A stretch of DNA of 64,000 nucleotides from Larus michahellis (Eukaryota > Chordata > Aves > Charadriiformes > Laridae). The notes below the pieces were generated by a model. The model was given only the letters and a program-made list of their open reading frames with translations. It searched no databases and was not told the origin of the DNA. The DNA lies in the NCBI RefSeq assembly GCF_964199755.1, contig NC_133896.1, positions 103,384,301 to 103,448,300 on the forward strand. The letters run 5' to 3'. The position numbers and the translations under genes were made by a program. This document shows positions 50,255 to 60,002 of the stretch, piece after piece. Numbering within the stretch: the first letter of the stretch is position 1; every line of letters begins with the position of its first letter.

Positions 50255-50560
50255 GGTTCCCGGCTCTAAGAGAGCAGTAAGGTATAATGGAATTGCCCTA
50301 GTAGCTCTGGCTGAAGATGTGACTTTGAAATGTAGATGAAATGCCGCCCTTAGATGTTTTACAAGTCACCGGCTGAAATAGGAGGAATATTCTTTGTCTG
50401 AAATCACTGCTAACAGAGGCATAGGACTAAGTCTACACAGTGAAAAGGAACTTTGTTTTGGTGGTCGAAGACTGAAAGCGTCGTTCATTATTTCTCTGTT
50501 GTGAGACCCTGGGGGAATGATTCAACTACTAAATACCACGCCAGTGAATTTTCTTATGAA
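50255..50560 (+). pseudogene. Decayed V-set exon of a CD200-like gene
   Basis: Compared by eye with the V exon of the intact CD200-like gene (54484-54822), order and spacing match. 'ggttcccgg' stands where the live gene has 'gttcccag', so the acceptor AG is now GG. AVRYNGIALVALAEDVTLKC aligns without a gap to the live AVNSDRVITAALGGEATFYC, including the first Ig cysteine. Then 'gatgttttacaagtcacc' matches live 'gatgttttgcaagtcacc', but TGG for the core tryptophan is lost, a stop follows the cysteine and one extra base shifts the frame. 'attctttgtctgaaatca' matches 'gtctttcttccagaacata'. The end, with 'aatgattcaactactaaata', resembles the live EDESYYRC coding stretch. It is therefore a dead copy between two live family members. 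The borders are approximate. Confidence 0.72.
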
Positions 50561-50769
50561 GTCAGACATGGAAGAAAATATAACTTATTGTTTTTTTTCA
50601 GTTTTCAGCACTAAGCCCCTGCAAACAAGCTGAAATAAGAGAATTGCACTAATTGAGTGCATTTTTCCCTTTCATAAATGAGACTATCGAACCAGGCAGA
50701 TAAAAATCAAGGATATGTTTTGTTTGCACTCTTAGTATACTAGAAATTAGTCATATTTTGGAAGCCATA

Positions 50770-51000
50770 CAAAGGGCCTTCTCATATCTCCTCTGCTTTC
50801 ATCTTTGCCCATATAAAGCTGTGTGTGAAAGGAGCACCGAACTCTTGTCCAAGCTGTTTGTGGATGGACTCTGTTGTAGTCTGCTCAGCTTTGAAAAAAG
50901 GCACCTGAGTTTTCTGGGAAGCTTGAAGGAATCCTCAGCCTAAGATCTGTACACAATACAAGCAGCATTTTGACTTCCCTAACTTGGCAGACGCTGCAGT
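50770..51000 (+). pseudogene. Probable decayed C2-set exon of the same CD200-like copy
   Basis: 'tgtagtctgctcagc' at about 50875 matches 'tgcagtctgctcagc' in the live C2 exon, which encodes AVCSATGKP. It is preceded by 'cctctgctttcat' where the live gene has the acceptor 'tttctgctttcag', again with the AG destroyed. Distance from the V remnant (a few hundred bases) is like that between the live V and C2 exons. Similarity beyond the core is weak, so this rests partly on position. Confidence 0.45.
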
Positions 51001-53539
51001 CTTCAACTACCTTAAGAAAAAGGGAAGAAAAGGCAGCTTTTCTAGTAAAAGAGCACTTGAAATTGTACATGAACAATCAAGACGCAATGAAAAGCTTGCA
51101 GAAAAAAACCCAGCACCCTACACTTTCAGACAAAAAACTGGTGATTTTTTTTTTTTCTCCAGAATATTTTATTTGATATTATCTTTCAAACAGAATGTCC
51201 AGCATCTCGTCATAAACACCCATGGTTAAATTTTAAGCTTAAAGAAACCAATTTGCCTTAGAGGCCTTGAGCCTTCCTTGTCTATGGGAATGTAGCTATT
51301 TTCATAAGTGAGATGGTGGTGGGTTTTTTAGCTGCCCACCAGGTGAGTTAAAACATATATCTTTGTTTGCTAGAGGTTTTTCTCTAAATACCAGAATCTA
51401 TACACAAAGAGGAGAAAAGGGGGAATGTCCTAGTACAGTTTGCTGAATATCTTTGCATATATCCTTCAGAACAGTTTAATTTTAAGGGTATTAAATGTAG
51501 GCTGTCTCTTTTCTAGAAAGGATTTATTAATAGAAGTAAAGTTGGCTGGTAGGTTGGCTTGGGTAAAAAAGCAGTGAGATTCAGGAGGTAAAGGTTGTTG
51601 CTTTAATCAAAAATAGCCAAGCCCCTTTTGCTGCCTGGATAATTAAGAGTTTCTAGAAGGGAAGAAGTGGGCATAATTTAAGATGATTGCACCAACCTTC
51701 CCTCTCACATAGAAAAAAAAACAACAAAAACAAAAACAAAAACCTGAAGATACACCTCCACAAAACTCTATGCATATGACCTTCTACTGCTGCCTGCAAC
51801 TGGGTCTGCTTTCTGGTCTCCAACTGGGCTCTGGGGCTGATGAGAGAGAAGCAGATCTGTTCTGTTCTGTCTGCTGTATCTTGGGTGCAAGATCCATGTT
51901 GCAGTGGTATTTGCGTTGGCTGCTCAGCCCTAGCTAGGGCTGGGTGTTTGCTTGAGACAGTGAGCTCGCGTCCCTCTGCGGCTGCCCTCATGCATTGAAA
52001 GTATTTGCCTGTACTCGTTCTTGGGCCTTCCTAACCAAGGAAAGTCCACATGTGACGTCCGCGGCGTTAGCTGCATCCGCGCCCACCCCTTCATTCCTCG
52101 AGTTGCTTCTGTGAGAATCCATGACGCTTGGTTTTTATTGAGGTTTGTTTGATTTCTCAATAAAACGCCTGAATTTGGTTAGCAGTTCTGACCCGGGGAA
52201 AGGGATGTACGTGAGTGGCCACAGCTTTCTCTACTATGTGCCATAGGTTTTGCTGTGGAGCATCTCTTGGCAGGCTGCTAGGGCCATGCTCCGAGTCACA
52301 GCGAGGTGGGTCCTGAATGCTCCTGCCTGGCTGCTCCACTCATGCCTGGAGCAGAAGTCAGGAGACAGGGGGGTGCTGGCATCAAAGGAGAGTGATGATA
52401 GAGCTAAACACAGGGAGAGAGGCTGAAAATCCCTGAGGGACCCTGTGGAAGGCTCTGACGTGGTGGTGTGTGCTGGTTTCACTTCCCTCATGTTCCCCTA
52501 AAGTGCAAGCTTGTGCTGCAGGGCCCAATGAGAGGCTGGGCAGAGCTCCTTCCCCCAGTGGAGGTGCCAGGAGGGGTGTTCTGGAGTCCATCTTGCCTTT
52601 TTATGAGTTAATCTACAAGGTTCGGGGGGAGGCATGGGATGTACACTCACGGAAAACTGCAAGAAATCTAAAACATTATGCTGTCCTTCCTGGTGGAGTG
52701 AAATTCATGAATAGCAGAGATGAAGACAGACAGAATGTGTATGGTAATTGCTTTGCATGTTTTCTTGTGAAAAAGCCTTCTGCCTTTCTAAAGGAAAAAC
52801 TCAGAAAGTTTGTATAGAGTATCCTTCTGTAAATGCAGCTAGAAACTTGACACAGTGCTTAATCTCCCCACTGGATTGCCGTTTTGCCAGGAGCTGTGCT
52901 GCGTGGTTTTACAGCAAAACCCTTGAGCACAAGACATCACCCCTGAGCGCAGGAGCTCTGTCACCCCCATGGCTTTCCCTTTCTGGAATTACGTGAGAGG
53001 CAAATGTACTCAGGGAGGGGGGACTTCAGCCAAACCTGCCTTCTGCAGAGACTCCTTCCATAATCCAATTTATGGTTTTGGTGTGCTTGCGGGCTGGGGC
53101 GAAGATCTCGCATTTACTCCGTGCGAGGGGCAAGTCCTCATGAGGGCACTGGTAGCGGAGCTCAGCAGCACGGGGCTAACAAGCGGAATATCAAGTTTGG
53201 CCGCTGGGGACAAAAAAGGGTGTGCTCTTTATTTCCAGCTCTGGCTACCACTGCAGTCGGTGGAGTAAGTCGCACTAAAGCCACGCTGTGTTGTTACCCG
53301 CACACTTTATGCCGTAATTAATGATTAACTAGGCTCCCAGGACCAAAGGTGGGAACGGTTCCTGCCTGTCTGTCCGTTCCCAGAAAACCCTGGCACCACA
53401 GGTCTTCTGATTGGCCTCCGAGGAGCACTTTGAAAAAAGGCGGAAAATCGTCAATCAACTTCCAGGGCAGAGCCCAGTCGCCCTCTGAGGGATGCGGGGA
53501 AAGGGGGTGAGCTTTCCCGGGCAGTTGCTCTGTCCCACG
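51001..53539. other. Spacer upstream of the CD200-like gene
   Basis: No supported exon was found. A-rich 'aaaacaacaaaaacaaa' low-complexity sequence lies at about 51713-51742. Transmembrane and tail exons of the decayed CD200-like copy were looked for here and not seen. The last few hundred bases are richer in GC and should hold the promoter of the CD200-like gene; no TATA box was noticed. Confidence 0.4.
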
Positions 53540-56500
53540 ATGCTTTTCCCTCTCCTTTGCTGGGCTGAAATGTGCCTGCTGATGCTCTGCGGAGGCTGCC
53601 AGCTGGAGGAGCCGACGATGGGTGAGTGGGGAGCCCTTTCCCTGCACGAGGTTAACTGGGGAGAAGCACCAGCCTCTCTTGGCAAGCAGAGAGACCCAGA
53701 CGCCATCCTGACTGAAAAATACTCATCGGTATCTGGAACAGTAGCCAGTAGTCTGGGGGCTGGTCAGCAGCAAAATCGGGAAAGGCAGGTCAGAGAGGGC
53801 AGAGTTTGTGTTTGCACTCCAGCTGTAGATTCAGCCCGTATATTCCCTTTCTTTGTACGTGTCGCTAAGCTGCTCAGCACAAGGGTCGGAGCAGGTTTGC
53901 ATTTCCAATGCACTTGTCTGGGTGGTGCGCGTTGCTGTTGGGAGAGGCTGGGGCAGGGGGATATCCCTCTGCAGCCGTTGGCATGCCTCCCAGCTGTGGG
54001 ATGGACTGGGCTGCTCTGCCTCCCCCGCACCCTGCAGGTGGCAGCGAGATGGGAGCGGGGATGCCCTCAGGAGTGAAAGCCCCTTTCGCTGGGTGGTTGC
54101 CATGTGTTGGGTCTGTACAGGACACCTCTGAGCTCCCAGGGACAAAGATGAGCTAAGAATAACGCACTGGGAAGCAACAGGGAAATGAGCCTGGGGCTCA
54201 ACTTTGCTGTGCTTGCTAAGGAGCCTGCCTGCCCTTCTGTTCCCATGCCACCTTCCTCCTCACCACGACGCATGGACAGCATAGGCTAATGAAGTGATGG
54301 CCACCCATGAGACCGAGGTGTTTGATGTCTCCCAATGTGCCGCACAGCCTTGTAGTGCAGTTCCTTGCTCCAGTGCTCTGCAAGATGGGAACGCCATGAC
54401 TGGATGTTCCAAGGCACTATACCCTTCCCCAACCGAGTTCCTTTTCCCAACTGAATTGATTTGGGGGTTTGCTTTGTTCCCAGGTTTGAAGGAAGCCGTG
54501 AACTCTGACCGCGTTATTACAGCAGCCCTTGGTGGAGAGGCAACTTTCTATTGCAACTTCTCGCTCTCAATGGATGTTTTGCAAGTCACCTGGCAGAAGA
54601 GAAACGGGTCTTTCTTCCAGAACATAGCCACCTACAGCCCAAAGCACGGGCTGAAGCTGATAGAGTCATTTCAGAAGAAGGTGCGTTTCACTAGAGCAAC
54701 CCTGAGGGCCCCAGCTATCACACTCCAAAATCTCACCTTTGAGGATGAGTCCTACTACAGATGCATTTTCAATGTGTTCCCTCACGGCTCTTTCAGCAAA
54801 GATATATGTCTCAACATCCAAAGTAAGTTTTCCACTAACACCTTCTCAATTTTGGGCACTCAGCACAGGTCTGATGTAGTCAGGAGTGGTAAGCCTTTAT
54901 CTCCTCCACCATGTGGAGATTTCCATGCAGCAGCATCTCCTTGGTGGATAGTGTCCAGAATTGCCATGTCTTTCCTCAGTGGAGGTGAAGGTAAATAAGC
55001 TGGGAGATGCTTTCGGGTAAGAACATCTGTACAGAGAGGTTCCCCGTCCAGCTTTGACCATTAACTCACCACAGAGTGTAAAAAGTACCTTCTCTTTCTG
55101 CTTTCAGCAATTTCTGAGCTAACCCTGGAATATGATTCCCACCTGCCCACCGAGGGTCTCTTCACTGCAGTCTGCTCAGCAACAGGAAAGCCTGACCCCA
55201 GAATCACCTGGCTGAATGAGAGAAGCCTGGATGAGTCCCCTGAAATACACCGTGTCCAAAATGCAAACGGGACAGTAACAGTGGCAAACAGACTTACCTT
55301 CTCTGCCAGCCACCTCCATGCCTTGGCCTGCCTCCTTGACCACCCACAGGGAAGGAAAATGAAGGCAGTTTACCTGGAAGAAGCAAGGGAAGGTAGGCTG
55401 CATTTGTATGGAGAGGTGCAGCATGTACTGGGGAGCACTTAGGAAAGGATTTGCAATTGTGGGAGCACAGCCTGTGCTTACATAGGCATCACTAGACATT
55501 TTTCTGGGAGTTCAGACCTCAGGATGGATGAAGATTTCATGATTGGAACCCATCCAGAAGACTCCTCTCTGTGGTACCTTTGTGTCTGTATGGTGGATGT
55601 GTGCTTATATGTATATATCATAAAATCATTGAATGGTTAGTGTTGGAAGGGACCGTGAATATCATCTTGTTCCAGCTCCCTGCCATGGGCAGGGACACCT
55701 CCCACTAGAACAAGTTTCTCAAAGACCCATCCAACCTGGCCTTGAACACTTCCAGGGGTGGGGCATCCACAACTTCTCTGGGTAACCACTTCCAACGTCT
55801 CAAAACCCTCTAATAAATGTGTAGATTTGAGTGTACATATGTATATATGTCTCTCTATGTTTAGATTTCTACACATTTACAGATCTACAGTGGATGTGAT
55901 CAGCTCTCCAGCAGTATCCACAACTGGGGGCTACACTGGCAGAGCAGGCCCCTGGCTGTGGAATTCTCGGGAACAACATTTCACATGGAAGATCTTGCAG
56001 GAGGGTATGTCTCAGGAAGGATGTGAGACTTGCCTCATGATAAAACTCCTTCACACAGAAAGAAAAACACAAATAGGTCAGGAGAAAAAAGGCTGGGGTT
56101 TGGTTCCCCCAATACCAGGGAAATATGAGGCATTATCAATATTTATTCAAAAAACAAAATAGTTCCTCACCTACCACAGTGTTACATTGTTGTGCTGTTC
56201 CATTCTCTCCTTTGAAGAATAAATGAGCATAAACTGACAAATGTTTCACTTCAGTTCCAACTTCTGCAACAGGACAGGAAAAATATGTTGGCATCCCTCT
56301 ATGTTCTATGGGAACTTACTGGTTTCTTTTTGTAGGTGCTCAGAAGAGCATGATCGTCATGGCGGTCGTAATAGCAGTGCTATTCTTAACAATCTTGATA
56401 CCTTGCATCATGAGACTAAAGAACAGAAAAAGGGAAAAGTAAGAGTGATTTCCATTTTCTTGCAAATAACATGGCTTGCCTGTGTTCACCTTGCAATTTG

Positions 56501-57753
56501 CCTTTCTCTTTCCTCTTGGGGTTTTTATATACCTGCTCTGGGAACTTATCCTAGGGGTAACAGAAACCTTAAAATAGCAAGATTCCCTCTAAATGCCCGG
56601 AGGCTTCTAAGCATTACATGACTAGTTCACGTGGTTTTTTTCAGACTGAAGAGATGTAGTGCACCTAGAACACCAACTGCGGTGAAAGAGGAGAAAGGTT
56701 TGCACCAAGACCTAAGCGAGGAAGCCAAAAGCCTGCACATGCCGAAGGACCAGGACGTTCTTTATCAAAATGAGGTAATACAAACACCCAAGTCTTCCAG
56801 TAATTACTCACATCCTTCAAAAGCTTTGCAGTGCTTGCCTGGAAGGTGACAAAACCCTTCCGTAGAGATCTGCTGTCCGCCGCTGCTGCCATGTCTTTGA
56901 TGCATGGGGCAGCCACACCAGGTAGATGGCACCATACGTGCCCCATCTGACCCCTGGTAATGCTGAGGAAGGCCTGGAGCATGAAGGAGAAAAGTTAGCC
57001 AGGGGTTAGGTGGAAAGGTGGGGAAGAGGTGCTGGAAATGCCAGGAGGTCCAATGGGATGTCCCTCCTGGACAAAAGTGAGGGAGCACTGCGGAGCTGTG
57101 GTGCTGTAACCAGCAGCCTCACGCAGAAGTTTCCCCAGAAAAGTCTGCCCCTGCCCTACTGGTCACACAGGCACGAAGGGGCTCTGGAGGGCTATTGGCA
57201 TCCACAGACTAAACCAGTAAGTGACCACAGCTGGGAGTCACCCTCTCCAGCCAGACACTTTCCTCTGACTTCCCCCAGGTTCCCTCTTTCTCTTGCTAGT
57301 CCTGTGCTTGGAAGGGCAGCCCTCCTGTCTTCTCGTCACTTCTCTCTGCCTGATGATGTAGAGCTTTGTTGTGGTTACCACACCATTGTGCTGGGTCTTT
57401 TGCAGGAGCAGACACCAGGCTCCTCACTTCACCAAAGGGAGGCAGGTCTGAAGAGAAACATGGAAGAGAAAAACCGTCACAGGCGCTTGTTTTCAGAGGA
57501 AGCAGAGAACCTGAACAGCTATGTCCATGGTGTGTTTGAGAAGGGACCTCTTGGATTATACATCAAGGAGGTCAGCTTCACACCCATCAAGGAGGACAGA
57601 AAGGCAATGGCAGGTGAGGGAGTCCAAATAACACCCCACCCTGGCTGCTCCCCGGCCCAGCACAGGAGGGAGAGCCACCAGCCCGCTGAAGGCCCACCTC
57701 CACAAGCCCAGAGGAGCACAGGGGCCGAAGGGCAGGTGGGGGAGCCAAACTAA
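53540..57753 (+). CDS. CD200-like paralogue with long cytoplasmic tail
   Basis: Exons: 53540-53621 (leader MLFPLLCWAEMCLLMLCGG), 54484-54822 (V-set), 55108-55392 (C2-set), 56336-56438 (transmembrane), 56645-56774 and 57406-57753. Phases are 1,1,1,2,0 and join cleanly to give about 428 residues. The V domain has ATFYC, DVLQVTWQKR, NIATYSPKHG and ESYYRCIFNVF. The C2 domain has VCSATGKPDPRITW and ALACLLDHP. The anchor is MIVMAVVIAVLFLTILIPC, then RLKNRKREK. The shared VLQVTWQK and CSATGKP motifs show tandem duplication with the neighbouring CD200. The tail is about 180 residues, against about 19 in human CD200. It contains tyrosines in LYQNE (a YxN, Grb2-SH2-type site), NSYVHG and LYIKEV. No exact ITIM was found. 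The ligand role is inferred from the ectodomain; signalling is a possibility only. A cassette exon and an alternative last exon are listed separately. Confidence 0.82.
55616..55812 (-). repeat. CR1 LINE fragment, about 200 bp (in CD200-like intron 3)
   Basis: 'ataaaatcattgaatggtta' then 'gtgttggaagggaccgtgaa' and on through 'ccctgccatgggcagggaca' and 'catccaacctggccttgaac' is the reverse complement of the CR1 3' region. It is the longest CR1 piece in the window and is moderately diverged. Confidence 0.85.
57127..57216 (+). CDS. Candidate cassette exon of the CD200-like tail (30 codons)
   Basis: Between exons 5 and 6, which meet in phase 0, lies a 90-nt phase 0-0 segment. It is bounded by AG (57125-57126) and a strong GTAAGT donor at 57217. 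It encodes KFPQKSLPLPYW...EGYWHPQTKP. The whole frame from 57010 into exon 6 is free of stops, so the segment could also be retained. Inclusion would lengthen the protein to about 458 residues. The acceptor's pyrimidine tract is only moderate. Confidence 0.4.
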
Positions 57754-57819
57754 GGACTCGGAGGAAGGAGCACCTTGCCCAGGCTGCACCCAGGGATGTC
57801 CCAGGAGATGCTCAGCCCC

Positions 57820-58290
57820 AGGATCCAGGTGTGAAACCCATCCGGATGAGTCATCAGTGGAGCACCTTTTGAACTGAGGAGGTCACTGCCTAAATGCGTA
57901 TGGACACATGACGGGATGCAGGGGAAGAACATTTTGGGATTGCACAGGACTTCTTATGGGACGCTTAGGGGAGGGACCAAAGGTGAGAAAAAAGGAGGAA
58001 TGAAGGGGTTTGGGGGATGAAAAGGCCTGCGAAACAGCAGAGATAAAGTGATAACAGGGTCTGGTTGCATGTATGCGGGAAGCTGATCACTACGCTTGTC
58101 TGGCCATGCCTGGTGCCTGGTCACCACAGTCTGTCTTGTCTTCTCCTTAAACTCTATTTCTGTCTTTTCCTGGGTGAGGGACTCTAATCAGTGTGCATGA
58201 GTGTACGGGGGCCTGGTGCCAGCAGCTGAGCTGGGACCATGGGCCAATGGGCTCAACTGAGGAGACCTGAGTAAGAGAAACCACATGCCA
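57820..58290 (+). repeat. Dispersed repeat, probably a solitary avian LTR (ERVL-like)
   Basis: The stretch has the style of an avian retroviral LTR: 'gggattgcacaggacttctt', 'gcttaggggagggaccaaag', a purine-rich middle, then 'cttaaactctatttctgtct' near its 3' part. A more worn relative is at 22430-22745. No internal coding region was recognised beside it. It lies directly after the CD200-like exon 6. Family name and borders are uncertain. It is a fossil. Confidence 0.45.
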
Positions 58291-59908
58291 GCCACCAGCA
58301 TGGACCAGGCACAGAGCCCGTGTGTCCTTGATGCAGCACCTGGAGCGAGGACCTGCACTGATCAAGCCAGACAAATCAGTGAGTTGCTGATGTGTGCTGG
58401 GACACCCTTTGACATACCACAAGGCAGGAGGACCTGTGCTGTGGATGCAGCAAGACCTGCGGAACTGTACCAAGATCGGTATTTCAAAAAGAAGTTATGT
58501 TTTGAAGGGCTTGAGCTGGAAAGCTTCCCCCCCAGCTGTCTGTATCATTATATGAGGTGTGCTAGAATTGTCCCTCCAATGTCTTTGCAAAGGCTCTTCG
58601 AGCAGGTTGTGTCACGGTGCAGCCTCAGCACAGAGCACTTTGCTTTATAATAGCAGAGTACCCTCTAGTGGTACAGATCACGAATGAAAGGGAAAAGGCC
58701 TCCAGTGAGTCTTCCATGAAGACAGTAACTCAGAGTGCCATTTTTTCCTCTTTGGACTTTCAAATAGCCTTTTGGTATCCAGCAACCCTGTCCCAGGTAT
58801 CCAGAAATTGCAGCCACTGCATCCAAAGGCATTCAGGAACAACAGGACAAAATGACTTTATGGGTGTTGTCCTGTGGTGGGACACTGGCTGCGGTTGCTG
58901 GAAGAGAAGGTATTGAAAGGGACTGTCAGAAGGAACTGGGCTTTTGCTTTCAGTCCTGCCTTGCTCTCCTGGAGGAAGAACTCTTCTTGCAAAGGACGAG
59001 GGAAGGAAATGTGGAAGTGTTCCCAAGTCTGTTCTCCAAGCTGCCAGGCTGGCCTGCGATGGGTAAAAGAAGGTGTGTTTGAGGAGAAGTGGGAAAGGCA
59101 GGCATTTGGTAGTACCAGGGAAGGCATGTAGGCTGCCCAAATCCCGCTGACAAGTTCCACCTGGGGTTGTCTCCTGAGAGAGCTAGATTTCCTGCAGATG
59201 GGCTATAGGTTACAATGGTAGGTTTCAACTTGGCATTCCTTGAATGGGAGTTTTCTGGAATTAAATGTTCATTAAATTTTTCTTTTGCAGAGAAATTATC
59301 TGTGGTTTTTTGCATGGTAGTCATGGACACGCATGTAATCTTCAATTGTGACTGATTGCCATCAATACACGTGTGTATAAACAAAACAACAATAGAAGAG
59401 GCAAGTGGGCTTAACTACTACTTTTCAAAACCAACTTTTTCCCAGTAAAACGACATTGTAAAGAGAATTGTGTAGGCTCAGTGCTGTGAGACAGTGAGCA
59501 GTGGTACTCCAGCTGAGTGGTTCAGAGCCTGCTGAAGGAGGGGGAGAGGAATGGCCTCACCTCTGTACTTCTGGCAGTGAGTGCATGAGTTATTCCCAGT
59601 GCAAAAGTGTGGTTTTACTTAGAGTCCAAAGTTAACTGTGGTGATTGAGAAGGAAAAATGAGAATATGACGAAATGCACACCAAGGACTCAGACAACAAA
59701 TAGGTAGAAAAAGTCTTAGTTCTTCCAGAACGTCTCACTTGAGGGATTTTTTTTTTTTTAAAATGGTCCGGTACTGGATTTGTACAGGGCAGATAACCTG
59801 TTTTTCACTACTCTTTGAGTAGGAGCTTAGAAGTACTCTCTGATTCTTCCCAATTAATTGGAATTAATTGTTTCTTTCACTCCTAGTAATTGTGTTGTTT
59901 TCTTTCAG

Positions 59909-60002
59909 AAAGAAACACATTGCCTGTTGTAGAAGCAAAACAAAATACAAAGCTGAGACCAAAGCTGTCGTAAAGCCAGCCCCACTAACACAGCACATAT
60001 AA
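59909..60002 (+). CDS. Candidate alternative last exon of the CD200-like gene
   Basis: A pyrimidine-rich acceptor (gttttctttcag) opens an exon that fits two upstream donors. From exon 4 (phase 2) it reads KKKHIACCRSKTKYKAETKAV... to TAA 60000-60002, giving a short basic tail on a product of about 300 residues, like classical CD200. From an internal exon 6 donor (GTGAGG at 57614, phase 1) it reads RNTLPVVEAKQNTKLRPKLS to TAA 59971-59973, giving about 403 residues. It lies beyond the LTR-like repeat. It could instead be a leftover of another family copy, but no Ig exons were found between 57754 and 59908. Confidence 0.42.

Noticed and set aside
54294-54483. Open frame running from CD200-like intron 1 into the V exon
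   Set aside because: A clean leader exon at 53540 and a strong acceptor at 54483 explain the gene; the intronic part has no signal peptide.
58285-58650. 121-codon frame downstream of the CD200-like gene
   Set aside because: Lies in and beside the LTR-like repeat and matches no host domain.
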